Position numbers and translations under genes: made by a program
NCBI RefSeq assembly: GCF_000283515.1
Contig: NC_015976.1
Span: forward strand, 1,860,001-1,924,000
Origin: Sphingobium sp. SYK-6
Lineage (GTDB): Bacteria; Pseudomonadota; Alphaproteobacteria; Sphingomonadales; Sphingomonadaceae
DNA: 64,000 bases
Direction of reading: 5' to 3'
Part shown: one piece after another, positions 50,594 through 61,263 of the stretch
How the letters are laid out: each line of letters begins with the position of its first letter
Position numbering within the stretch: position 1 is the first letter of the stretch
Notes under the pieces: model-generated
Told to the model about the DNA's origin: nothing
Databases searched by the model: none
Seen by the model: only the letters and a program-made list of their open reading frames with translations

Positions 50594-52395
50594 CGATCCT
50601 CCAGGCGCTGGTGCGATATTATGACCGGCTGCCGGGCGTCGCAGCGCAGGGATGGAGTTCGGAAAAGTTCGGCTGGTGCATCGTGCTGAATGCCGATGGC
50701 GATGCGGTTGAGGTCGAGACTCTGCACGACCTGTCGGGCAAGAAGCCGCGACCGACGCTCCGGGTAGTACCTGCCGCAGTGAAGCGCACCGTTGCCATCG
50801 CGCCCAACTTCCTGTGGGATAAGAGCGCCTATGTGCTTGGGCGCACGGCCGGCGAAGGCAGGCGCACGGTCGACGAGCACGCCGCCTTCGTCGCGCTGCA
50901 TCTGGAGCGGCTGGCAGGGCAGGGGGATGTGGGGCTGGTGGCACTTCGCCGCTTCCTTGAGAACTGGCGTCCCGAACGTTTCGACGAACTGCCGCGCGGC
51001 ACCCCAGACATACTCGACGCGAACATCCTATTTCGACTGGAGGGCGAGCGTGGCTATCTGCACGAGCGGCCTGCGGCGCGCGCACTGGTTGAGGCGGGGG
51101 CGGTCGCCGGCGATGGTGTGGGCAGCTTGTGCCTCGTCACGGGCGAAATTGGGCCAATCGCGCGGCTGCATCCGACGATCAAGGGCGTGGAAGGCGCGCA
51201 ATCCTCGGGCGCCGCGCTGGTGTCGTTCAATCTCGACGCCTTCACTTCGCTCGGCAAGGAGCAGGGGGCGAATGCGCCGACCAGCGAAGCCGCCGCCTTC
51301 CGCTATGGCGAGGCGCTCAATAAACTGCTGCGGCGCGACAGCCGCAATCGCCTGCCGCGCCCAATCGGCGACACGACGGTGGTGTTTTGGGCCGATTCTA
51401 GCGATGTGAAGGCGGCGGAGGCTGCTGACATGCTGGCGGGTGACTGGCTGTTGGGCGGCGCGGACGAGGTCTCCGACGCGCAAGAGGCCGCCAAGGTACG
51501 GGAGCAACTGGAAAAGATCGCCGCCGGGCGCCCGATCCAGGAGATCGCCGACGGAATCGAGCCGGGCACGCGCTTTCACATCCTGGGCCTGTCCCCCAAT
51601 GCGGCGCGGCTGTCGGTGCGGTTCTGGCTGTGCCAGAGCTTCAGCGATTTCGCCCGCGCGCTGGCGCAGCATTATCAGGACATGCGCGTGGAGCCGTTGC
51701 CTTTTAGCTGGGGCGCCGCCCCTTCGGTCGGGCGGCTACTGGTCAACAGCACTGCGGCGCAGCGCGATTACAAGAACATTCCGCATGCGCTGGCGGGCGA
51801 GGTGCTGCGCGCCGTGCTCTACGGCGGGCGGTATCCGCAAACGCTGCTGGCGACCGCGCTGATACGGCTGCGCGCTGGCGATGACGCGGGCTCCGGCTGG
51901 CACGCGGCTGTGATCCGCGGTGTACTGGTGCGCGAAGGCCGCGCCAAACCCCTTGTTCCCGAATCAGGAGAGCTTCCGATGAGTTTGCAACGCGACTATC
52001 AGGACGCGGGCTATCAGCTCGGTCGCCTGTTCGCCGTCTATGAACTGGCGCAGCGTTCGGCGCTGGGGCGCGTGAACGCCAGCATCCGCGACAAATATTT
52101 CGGCGCGGCCTCGGCGGCGCCGGCCAGCGTGTTTCCGATCATCGTGCGCGGGGGGCAGAACCATCTGGCCAAGGTGCGCAAGGAAAAGCCCGGATGGGCC
52201 GCGCTGATCGAACGCGAGTTGGAGGAGATCCATGGCCATCTCGCCCCCGCGCTGCCACGCTCGCTGACGCTGCAAAAGCAGGGGGAATTCGCCGTTGGCT
52301 ACTACCACCAGCGCGCCGCGAAGCTGAGCGACGGCAAGGAGGTGATCGATCCGGCCACGTTGAACGATACCACTAACTCCGAGGGGGAAGCATGA
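50590..52395 (+). CDS. cas8c: Cas8c/Csd1, large Cascade subunit
   Basis: 601 residues, typical of Csd1: N-terminal [61 protein letters not shown], the central [15 protein letters not shown] and YYHQRA near the end. It recognises the PAM and stabilises the R-loop. GTG start coupled to cas5, ATGA overlap with cas7. In other I-C systems an internal start also yields Cas11 from the C-terminus; the Met at 51979 is a possible site. Confidence 0.93.
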   Translation: MTILQALVRYYDRLPGVAAQGWSSEKFGWCIVLNADGDAVEVETLHDLSGKKPRPTLRVVPAAVKRTVAIAPNFLWDKSAYVLGRTAGEGRRTVDEHAAFVALHLERLAGQGDVGLVALRRFLENWRPERFDELPRGTPDILDANILFRLEGERGYLHERPAARALVEAGAVAGDGVGSLCLVTGEIGPIARLHPTIKGVEGAQSSGAALVSFNLDAFTSLGKEQGANAPTSEAAAFRYGEALNKLLRRDSRNRLPRPIGDTTVVFWADSSDVKAAEAADMLAGDWLLGGADEVSDAQEAAKVREQLEKIAAGRPIQEIADGIEPGTRFHILGLSPNAARLSVRFWLCQSFSDFARALAQHYQDMRVEPLPFSWGAAPSVGRLLVNSTAAQRDYKNIPHALAGEVLRAVLYGGRYPQTLLATALIRLRAGDDAGSGWHAAVIRGVLVREGRAKPLVPESGELPMSLQRDYQDAGYQLGRLFAVYELAQRSALGRVNASIRDKYFGAASAAPASVFPIIVRGGQNHLAKVRKEKPGWAALIERELEEIHGHLAPALPRSLTLQKQGEFAVGYYHQRAAKLSDGKEVIDPATLNDTTNSEGEA

Positions 52396-53324
52396 GCACG
52401 CCGGTTATCCAGCGCCACGAATTCGTCCTGTATTTCGACGTGACGAACGGCAATCCCAATGGCGATCCCGATGCCGGCAACATGCCCCGGCTCGATCCCG
52501 AGACCAACCAGGGGCTGGTTTCGGACGTCGCACTGAAGCGCAAGGTCCGCAACTTCGTCGCGCTGGTGAAGGAGGATCAACCGGGCTTCGAGATCTACAT
52601 GACCGAAGGGGCCACGCTCAACAATCAGCACAAGAAGGCGTGGGCCGCGCTGCTGCCCGAAGTTACCAAGGACGACGAGTTCAAGCGGCTTCCCAAGGAC
52701 CAGCAGAAGGCGCAGGAACTCACCCGCTGGATGTGTGCGAATTTCTGGGACATCCGCACCTTCGGCGCGGTGATGACCACCGGCGTCAATGCCGGGCAGG
52801 TGCGCGGGCCGGTGCAGTTCGGCTTCGCCAAGTCGGTCGAGCGCATCCTCCCGCTGGAAATCTCGATCACCCGCATGGCCGCGACGACCGAGAAGGATGC
52901 CGAGGAAAAGGGTGGCCGCACCATGGGCCGCAAGCATATCGTGCCGTACGGACTGTACCGCGTCCACGGCTTCGTCTCCGCGCCGCTCGCCAGCCACCCG
53001 ACCAAGGGCACCGGTTTTTCGGAAAGCGATCTGGAACTGCTGTGGCAGGCGCTGGGCCAGATGTTCGACCATGACCGCTCGGCCGCGCGCGGCGAGATGG
53101 CCAGCCGCAAGCTGATCGTCTTCCGCCACCAGAGCGCGCTCGGCAATGCCCAGGCGCAGAGCCTGTTCGATCGCGTGAAGACGTGGCGGGTCCACGAAGG
53201 CTCGGTGCAGGAAATCGGCAGCACCGCCACCGACAACTGGCCGCCCGCACGCAAATGGGAGGATTACAAGGTCACGATTGACCGCGAGGGCCTGCCGGCG
53301 GGGGTCGAGATTCTGGAACTTTAG
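52392..53324 (+). CDS. cas7c: Cas7/Csd2, Cascade backbone
   Basis: 310 residues: [27 protein letters not shown] is the Csd2 signature, followed by [39 protein letters not shown] and [15 protein letters not shown]. Polymerises along the crRNA. After its stop lies the unusual 228 bp gap that holds the crRNA-like element. Confidence 0.95.
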   Translation: MSTPVIQRHEFVLYFDVTNGNPNGDPDAGNMPRLDPETNQGLVSDVALKRKVRNFVALVKEDQPGFEIYMTEGATLNNQHKKAWAALLPEVTKDDEFKRLPKDQQKAQELTRWMCANFWDIRTFGAVMTTGVNAGQVRGPVQFGFAKSVERILPLEISITRMAATTEKDAEEKGGRTMGRKHIVPYGLYRVHGFVSAPLASHPTKGTGFSESDLELLWQALGQMFDHDRSAARGEMASRKLIVFRHQSALGNAQAQSLFDRVKTWRVHEGSVQEIGSTATDNWPPARKWEDYKVTIDREGLPAGVEILEL

Positions 53325-53331
53325 TAGGTGG

Positions 53332-53408
53332 GCCTCGATGGTGTCGAGGCTCACGCATTTTATACAACAATCTCAGTAGGTTTCGATCCACGCCGATTTC
53401 TCGACGAC
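53332..53408 (-). ncRNA. Predicted crRNA-like RNA (degenerate CRISPR repeat plus pseudo-spacer)
   Basis: On the minus strand, bases 53408-53380 form a degenerate repeat. It ends GGCGTGGATCGAAAC, identical to the last 15 bases of the array repeat, and starts GTCG like the repeat. In between, CGTCGA-GAAA-TCGGCG builds a 6 bp hairpin in the same place as the true repeat stem but with other bases. A GATAAT hexamer (53419-53414) ends five bases before it, so transcription would start almost at the pseudo-repeat. The pseudo-spacer CTACTGAGATTGTTGTATAA follows. The element closes with the hairpin GCCTCGA-CACCA-TCGAGGC (53350-53332). Expression and loading into Cascade are inference. Confidence 0.65.
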
Positions 53409-53510
53409 AGGAGATTATCCTATGGGGGCCACCATTCAATCTCAATCACGCTGATGCCGAGGACCTTCACTCTAATCCGTTTGGACACTCGCATGAGCTT
53501 GCCTTTCCTG

Positions 53511-53547
53511 GTTGGCAACTCGAAGCCTAGCCTAATCTTAGTAGGAA
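53511..53547 (-). promoter_or_regulatory. Predicted Cascade target of the pseudo-spacer, overlapping the cas4 ribosome site
   Basis: The minus strand reads TTC (53547-53545, the type I-C PAM) then CTACTAAGATTA. This pairs with the pseudo-spacer CTACTGAGATTG at 10 of the first 12 positions, with mismatches only at 6 and 12, the positions type I effectors flip out. A 34-base R-loop would cover 53544-53511, including a weak promoter candidate (TTGGCA at 53512, TAATCT at 53533), with the PAM inside the AGGAAGG site of cas4. Confidence 0.6.
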
Positions 53548-53552
53548 GGTAA

Positions 53553-54212
53553 ATGGTTTTCGCGCCGCCCCCGGACCCGGCCGCCGAAGACGCTCTGGTG
53601 CCGGTGTCGGCGTTGCAGCATTATTTGTTCTGCCCGCGCCAGTGCGCGCTGATCCATGTCGAGCGCATCTGGGCGGAGGACGGCGCCACCGCCGAGGGGC
53701 GCATCCTCCACGAGCGGGTGGATGGCGGCCGGCCGGACCGCCGCGCCGGCGTCCGCACGGTGCGCGGGCTGGTGTTGCGCTCCTTCGAATATGGCCTGGC
53801 CGGCAAAGCCGACGCGGTCGAGTTCGTGCGCGGCGTGCCCTATCCGGTCGAGTATAAGCGCGGCCGCCCCAAGGCGCACCGCGCCGACGAGGTGCAGCTC
53901 TGCGCCCAGGCCCTGTGCCTGGAGGAGATGTTCGGCTGCACCGTGCCCGAGGGCGCGCTGTTCTACGCCCAGACGAAGAAGCGCAGCCGGATCGCCTTCG
54001 ATGCCGAGCTACGTGCTCTGACCGCCGCGCTTGCCGCAGAAACCCGGGCGATGCTCGCCGCCGGCCACACCCCGCCGCCCCGGGCGATGCCCGGCTGCCG
54101 ACGCTGCTCGCTGGCAGACGCATGTCAGCCCAAGCGGCTGGAACGCCCGCCGTCCGTCCGGTGCTGGCTGCTGCGCCAGATCGCCGAACCCGATGCCCTG
54201 TCGGAGGATTGA
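53553..54212 (+). CDS. cas4: Cas4 exonuclease (adaptation)
   Basis: 219 residues. A RecB-like nuclease with four Fe-S cysteines: FCPRQC near the N-terminus and GCRRCSLADAC near the C-terminus. Nuclease motifs: YPVEYKRGRPK, and EVQLCAQALCLEEMFG. Trims prespacers and selects those with the PAM. AGGAAGG lies 4 bp before the ATG and overlaps the predicted pseudo-spacer target. Three bases separate it from cas1. Confidence 0.93.
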   Translation: MVFAPPPDPAAEDALVPVSALQHYLFCPRQCALIHVERIWAEDGATAEGRILHERVDGGRPDRRAGVRTVRGLVLRSFEYGLAGKADAVEFVRGVPYPVEYKRGRPKAHRADEVQLCAQALCLEEMFGCTVPEGALFYAQTKKRSRIAFDAELRALTAALAAETRAMLAAGHTPPPRAMPGCRRCSLADACQPKRLERPPSVRCWLLRQIAEPDALSED

Positions 54213-54215
54213 CCG

Positions 54216-55256
54216 ATGCGGCGCCATCTCAACACCATCTATGTCACCACCGAGGATGCCTGGCTGCGCAAGGACGGCGCCAATATCGTCGTTGAGGTGG
54301 AGGGCACCGAGCGCGGGCGCGTGCCGATGCACCTGCTGGAAGGGGTGGTGTGTTTCGGCCGGCCGGGCGCTTCGCCCGCGCTGATGGCGGCCTGTGCGGA
54401 GGCAGGGATCGCGCTCTCCTTCCTCACCCCTAACGGCAAGTTCCTCGCCCGGGTGGAGGGGCCGCGCACCGGCAATGTGCTGCTGCGCCGGACCCAGCAT
54501 CGCGTCGCCGACGATCTCGTCCGCGCCGTGCCGATCGTGCGGGGGATCGTTTCCGCCAAGGCCGCTAACCAGCGCACCGTGCTACGCCGCGCGTTGCGGG
54601 ATCATCGCGATCGGCTCGCACCCGAAACACATGCGGCGCTCACTGCAGCCGAGGCACGACTGGGCCATGTCGCCCGCCGGGCCGCGCAGGCGGAGGATAT
54701 CAACAGCCTGCGCGGGCATGAAGGGGAGGCGGCGCTCGTCTATTTCGGTGTGTTCGATGCCATGCTGCAAGGCCAACGCCCCGCCTTCACCTTCGCCGGG
54801 CGGTCGCGCCGGCCGCCGCTCGATCGGGTGAATGCGCTGCTCAGCTTTCTATACGCAATGCTTGGGCATGACTGCCGTTCGGCGCTGGAGGGTGTGGGCT
54901 TCGATCCGCAGGTGGGGCTGCTCCATGCCGATCGACCCGGTCGCGCAAGCCTGGCGCTCGACCTGATGGAGGAGCTGCGTCCGGTACTGGCGGACCGGCT
55001 GGCGCTGACGCTCATCAATCGCGGCCAGCTGAAACCCCGCGATTTCACCGTGGACGAAGGCGGCGCCGTGTCGCTGACCGAGGATGGCCGCAAGGCTGTG
55101 CTGGTCGCCTGGCAGGAGCGCAAGAAGCGCGAATTGCGCCATCCGTTCCTGGGGGAAAACATGCCGATGGGGCTGGTCGTGCATGTCCAGGCCCAACTGC
55201 TGGCGCGCCACCTTCGCGGTGACCTCGACGGCTATCCGCCCTTCGTGTGGAAATGA
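54216..55256 (+). CDS. cas1: Cas1 integrase
   Basis: 346 residues. N-terminal beta domain (LNTIYVTTEDAWLRKDGANI) and C-terminal helical domain with the metal ligands Glu in GHEGEAALVYFGVFDAML, His in VGLLHADRPGRASLALDLMEELRP and the later Asp. Joins new spacers at the leader end. Confidence 0.96.
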   Translation: MRRHLNTIYVTTEDAWLRKDGANIVVEVEGTERGRVPMHLLEGVVCFGRPGASPALMAACAEAGIALSFLTPNGKFLARVEGPRTGNVLLRRTQHRVADDLVRAVPIVRGIVSAKAANQRTVLRRALRDHRDRLAPETHAALTAAEARLGHVARRAAQAEDINSLRGHEGEAALVYFGVFDAMLQGQRPAFTFAGRSRRPPLDRVNALLSFLYAMLGHDCRSALEGVGFDPQVGLLHADRPGRASLALDLMEELRPVLADRLALTLINRGQLKPRDFTVDEGGAVSLTEDGRKAVLVAWQERKKRELRHPFLGENMPMGLVVHVQAQLLARHLRGDLDGYPPFVWK

Positions 55257-55260
55257 CCCG

Positions 55261-55551
55261 ATGCTGATGTTGATTACCTATGATGTGCACACTCAGGACG
55301 CGGCCGGTCGGCGTCGGCTGCGGCGAGTGGCCAAGACATGTTTGGACTTGGGACAACGGGTGCAGAATTCGGTATTCGAGTGCGAGGTTGACCCTGCACA
55401 ATGGGCTCTGCTTCGGGTTGCCTTAGTCAAGGAGATCGACCCGAGGAAAGATTCGCTGCGTTTTTATCGGCTCGGTGCCGATGGCAAGCGGAGGGTGGAG
55501 CATGTCGGCGCCAAGCCCATACTTGACCTAGATGGCCCCCTGCTATTCTGA
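55261..55551 (+). CDS. cas2: Cas2
   Basis: 96 residues with the ferredoxin-like fold: [20 protein letters not shown] and [14 protein letters not shown]. Structural partner of Cas1. It sits 4 bp after cas1. The longer frame upstream runs inside cas1, so the ATG at 55261 is chosen. Confidence 0.95.
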   Translation: MLMLITYDVHTQDAAGRRRLRRVAKTCLDLGQRVQNSVFECEVDPAQWALLRVALVKEIDPRKDSLRFYRLGADGKRRVEHVGAKPILDLDGPLLF

Positions 55552-57762
<2,211 letters not shown>

Positions 57763-58222
57763 GCGTGACACCTTACCATGCGACCGCGGTTCCTGCGTCT
57801 CGCGAACGCCCCGCAGCCAACCCCTTAATGCGCGGCAAGCTTCGATAGGCGCTTCACGCCGGGAAGGTCGGTTACAGGGCGAGCGCTCCCTAGGCCCGGT
57901 CGCTTGCACCCGAACCGAAAAACGTTAGTTCCGGCCGAAGCGGCCATCCGCGCAAGTTCATACTCGACGATAATTGGCCGGTTGAAGCGAAGAGCGTTCC
58001 ATTATCAGGCATCCCAAATCGACGCCGGCACACTCTGGGATCATAGTTCAGGCACGGTAATCGTCGCGGATGGATAACTCTGTTGTTGTCTGCAGAAGGT
58101 GCGCCGCTTGCTCTTCAACTGATAGATCCAAGTAGCGAGCCGGAGAACACCGCGCTAACATTCTCCTTCATCTGAATGATCCCGCGCGGGGCGCCGATTC
58201 AATCGCACAAAGGATGTATCGC
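57763..58222. other. Gene-less stretch after the array
   Basis: 460 bp with no credible frame. It is the trailer of the array and presumably holds the promoter of the following rightward genes. AAAGG at 58209 is the ribosome site of the next gene. Confidence 0.5.
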
Positions 58223-58855
58223 ATGGAAGATTCTGATCGCGGCCTGACCTTCTTTGACGGGTGCATCCGCGCTTATGGAGCCGCGACCCGTCATATGATG
58301 GAGGTCTGGCAGGACGTGACTGACAAGCCAATGGACACGCTGTCGGGCTATCCAAGGGATCGCTTTCGCGAAGCCCTCGGTTATTTTGTGCGAGCGATGA
58401 AAAGCGGCGACGCCGCGGTGCTGCGCGCGAAGCTGGATGAGGCGACGAGGCATGACGGGACCGTCAAATCCCTGATCGAGGACAGCCTTGCATCGCCGGC
58501 GGAGGCGTTCGCTCCGGATATCGACGATGTGCCGCCGTCCATTTTCAAGAAGGCAATCTGGGCTGAGGCCCTCAATTGTGTGGGCGACGAGCCCGTCGAC
58601 GTCGACTTGGAGGTTTTCCTGCGGGCCGTCGTGTCGCGAGTGATTGGCGAGATGGGATGGAAGCGTCGTTTCAACGTGGGGGAGAATCGTCACTTTCCGC
58701 GCATGGTCCAGTGGCTGCGGGAAGTGGAGGAGGAGACGGCAGGGGATGAGGGCTTTGGCTTGCACCTCATGAATCGCGGGTCGGCGGGACGGGTTGCTTC
58801 TTACCCTGCCGGCCCTCACAATCTTAAGGTCAGACTAGACGCGGATTGGCTCTGA
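58223..58855 (+). CDS. Unknown 210-residue protein next to the CRISPR array
   Basis: Helical, acidic protein (MEDSDRGLTFFDGCIRAYGAATRHMMEVWQ to VRLDADWL). No family recognised. ATG 58223 has AAAGG 9 bp upstream; an ATG at 58214 overlaps that site and is less likely. It is 25 bp before the DUF2971 gene on the same strand, so the three genes to 60004 may be one operon. Confidence 0.65.
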   Translation: MEDSDRGLTFFDGCIRAYGAATRHMMEVWQDVTDKPMDTLSGYPRDRFREALGYFVRAMKSGDAAVLRAKLDEATRHDGTVKSLIEDSLASPAEAFAPDIDDVPPSIFKKAIWAEALNCVGDEPVDVDLEVFLRAVVSRVIGEMGWKRRFNVGENRHFPRMVQWLREVEEETAGDEGFGLHLMNRGSAGRVASYPAGPHNLKVRLDADWL

Positions 58856-58880
58856 GGGGCCGACTGTAAGGAGTTGACTC

Positions 58881-59534
58881 TTGCTGCTCTATCACTTCGT
58901 ACCGTCGCACTGGGGGCTTCAGAACATCCAACGTCGGCGGGTCAAGGTCGCAACGCTCGACGCCCTGAACGATCCCTTCGAGATGCTCGCGGCCACGTCG
59001 CCGTCGCGGGCGCATCGGGCGGCCTTTCGCCGGGCCAAGGCCGAGCGGGCGGCCGCTGTTGGCCTGCTGTGCTTCAGCCGCAACTGGTCGAACCCGGTGC
59101 AATGGTCGCATTACGCCGACGGGCACAAAGGGCTGTGCTTGGGCTTCGAGGTCGATGATGCTCGGTGCCGTCCCGTTCGCTACCGAAAAAAGCGGGTCGC
59201 GTTCGATCCGCACGGTCTCGACGATCCTGCCGCCGCCAAAGTCCTCATCGAGAGCCTGATGACCGTGAAGTTCGCGCATTGGGCCTATGAGGAGGAGGTG
59301 CGTGTATGGGAGGATCTTGCGACGTGCGACCACGAGGGGGATAATCGTTTCAAGCGCTTCTCGAACGTGATGAGTCTGAAGGAGGTCATTCTCGGCGCCG
59401 AGTGTGACACGGGCAGGCAGGCGATCACCGCCAAGCTTGGCGACCTCGCCCCGACTGTTCGACTGCGCGACGCACGGCTGGCATTCAAACGCTTCGCCGT
59501 CACGGAACAGCTCGATTCCAGGCGGTGGCAATGA
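58881..59534 (+). CDS. DUF2971-family protein
   Basis: 217 residues from a TTG start. Family features: an N-terminal LLYHFVPSHWGLQNIQ, then LNDPFEM, CFSRNWSNPVQWSHYADGHKGLCLGFE and a middle YRKKRVAF, EEEVRVWEDL. DUF2971 proteins are of unknown biochemistry; some lie near mobile or defence genes. The stop overlaps the start of the next gene (ATGA). Confidence 0.78.
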   Translation: MLLYHFVPSHWGLQNIQRRRVKVATLDALNDPFEMLAATSPSRAHRAAFRRAKAERAAAVGLLCFSRNWSNPVQWSHYADGHKGLCLGFEVDDARCRPVRYRKKRVAFDPHGLDDPAAAKVLIESLMTVKFAHWAYEEEVRVWEDLATCDHEGDNRFKRFSNVMSLKEVILGAECDTGRQAITAKLGDLAPTVRLRDARLAFKRFAVTEQLDSRRWQ

Positions 59535-60004
59535 CCTCGTTGGTCGAGCCGGGCGGAGATTGCTGGACTATCGAGGACAGTACGGACCAAGAGTTCCTTC
59601 ATCGAAACATCACGGCATCTGCCGAGCGCCTGCTCGCATTTCTCGACCTCAATCGGGTTGAGGGTATTTTCGAGTTCCCCTCCTCCAGATCGTTCCCGCA
59701 CAACGCCTGCCAGAGAGTGTCTATGATCTTCGCCTTCTTGGTCGAGGAGCGTTATGCCGTACGAGACGCAGCCATCATCCGGGGCACCAATCCGAGGAGA
59801 TATGAGCATCATTTCTGGGTTCGGGCCTGTGGTCGGATCTATGATCTCACCGCCCAACAATTCCGCGGTCGTCGGCCCATCCTAGGTATGGTTGCCACAC
59901 CGCTCGCCCGGCGCTTCAACGAGCAGCAGGAAATGCACGACGCCGATTCCGTTGAGCGGGCTGAGGTGATCGACCTATTCCGTCGTGGCATCATCCCGTT
60001 CTGA
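59531..60004 (+). CDS. Small protein with papain/transglutaminase-like C-H-D signature
   Basis: 157 residues coupled to the DUF2971 gene by ATGA. A possible catalytic set is visible in the usual order: Cys in SFPHNACQRVSMIFAFLV, His in YEHHFWVRACGRI and Asp in IYDLTAQQF, the spacing seen in transglutaminase-like and NlpC-like thiol enzymes. The pattern is suggestive only. With the DUF2971 partner it could make an effector pair. Confidence 0.6.
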   Translation: MTSLVEPGGDCWTIEDSTDQEFLHRNITASAERLLAFLDLNRVEGIFEFPSSRSFPHNACQRVSMIFAFLVEERYAVRDAAIIRGTNPRRYEHHFWVRACGRIYDLTAQQFRGRRPILGMVATPLARRFNEQQEMHDADSVERAEVIDLFRRGIIPF

Positions 60005-60258
60005 TGGCGCTCGTGGTTCCATTTTCCACCTGGCACTCAGACTCCTCGCAGAAAGCGAAGGCCCTGCCGGCCCGATTTGATGAAACGGATAAAGACTAAC
60101 CTACGCATCCAGCACAGCCGGGCACTCCCTTGCATCGTTCTACCGGGCCGTTGCGTCTTTGTTTCGTGCACCCTCATATCGTTGTCGCAGCAACGCCAGC
60201 ACCCCAGCGTGGCAGCGCAATCATCTCGGCGGACGAAGCGACAAAGCTCGTAAGACTA

Positions 60259-61106
60259 GGGCGGCTCGCCATTCAGGATTCCCAAGAGGACTGATCGCTG
60301 ATTCATAGCATCCGTGTTGAGGCGCGGGCGAACGATGTCGGCCAAACGATATGAACTGAATGAAGCGCAATGGGCGAAGATCGCGCCCTTGTTGCCGGGC
60401 AAGGTGGCCGATCCGGGACGGTCGGCGTCTGATAACCGCTTGTTCGTGAACGGATGTCTGTGGGTTTTGCGATCAGGAGCACATTGGTGTGACCTGCCGG
60501 AGCGCTACGGTAAGTGGAAGACGGTGCATCGTCGCTTCAGTCGCTGGTGCCATGCGGGCGTCTGGGAGCGGGTGTTCGAAGCGCTGACCGCCGACCGGAA
60601 CAACCAGTATCTGATGATCGACAGCACCATCGTTCGCGCACACCAGCAGGCGGCGACCGGAAAAGGGGGGCGTGCAATCAGGCGCTGGGGCGTTCCCGAG
60701 GCGGACTGACCACCAAGGTCCACATGTTGGCCGACCCGCTCGGCAGGCCGCTGCGCTTCATCATCACACCCGGCCAGACCGGGGACATCACCCAGGCACC
60801 AGCCCTGCTTCACGGCCAGAATGGTGCCGCCGTGCTTGCCGACAAAGCCTATGACAGCAATGCCTTACGGGCCATCATCGCTGGCATGGGCGCCAAAGCG
60901 GTCATTCCCTCCAACCGATCCCGCAAGCTCATCATCCCGCATGATGCGGCGCTCTATAAACACCGCAACCGCATCGAGCGATGCTTTGGCCGGCTCAAGC
61001 ACTTCCGTCGCTTCGCAACCCGATATGAACGACGAACCATCCATTTCGCTGGCTTCGCATACCTTGCCGCCGCCATGGTCTGGTTACGCTGAATGTCGGT
61101 TAGCCC
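60259..61106 (+). mobile_element. IS5-family insertion sequence (IS427-like), copy 2
   Basis: 848 bp. The left end GGGCGGCTCGCCATTCAG and right end CTGAATGTCGGTTAGCCC are imperfect inverted repeats, flanked by TA duplications (60257-60258 and 61107-61108). The ends are fixed independently by the frame restored in the interrupted SHOCT gene. Confidence 0.88.
60335..61092 (+). CDS. IS5-family transposase with programmed frameshift
   Basis: The first frame, MSAKRYELNEAQWAKIAPLLPG to the first catalytic Asp in LMIDSTIVRAH, ends at 60709. The second frame picks up NQALGRSRGGLTTKVH and carries Asp in VLADKAYDSN and Glu in HRNRIERCFGRLKHF. The change occurs at AAAAGGGGGG near 60660, as in copy 1. 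Probably active or recently active. Confidence 0.82.
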
Positions 61107-61263
61107 TAAGGGACGGCATACTCACCGATGCCGAATTCGAGGCGGAAAAGCACAAGCGTCTCGCTCAACACGGCTCAGGTTCCTGAACGTACGGCGGCTA
61201 TTAGCAAGGTAACCAATCTTTGCTGAGCGCTGGCCGTGTTGGAGCAATAGCCTGGCACCATTG

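Larger units (their letters stand above)
60166..61186 (+). pseudogene. SHOCT-domain gene split by an IS element
   Basis: Removing the IS at 60259-61106 and one copy of its TA duplication joins ISADEATKLVR to LRDGILTDAEFEAEKHKRLAQ in a single frame, a textbook SHOCT domain, ending at TGA 61186. The N-terminus is uncertain; GTG 60166 and TTG 60130 are in frame. SHOCT domains are short C-terminal modules of unknown function. Confidence 0.75.

Noticed and set aside
53328..53552. 74-codon ORF running through the whole cas7-cas4 gap
   Set aside because: It is read through the antisense of the pseudo-repeat, has no ribosome site and looks like no protein; the RNA explanation fits the sequence better.
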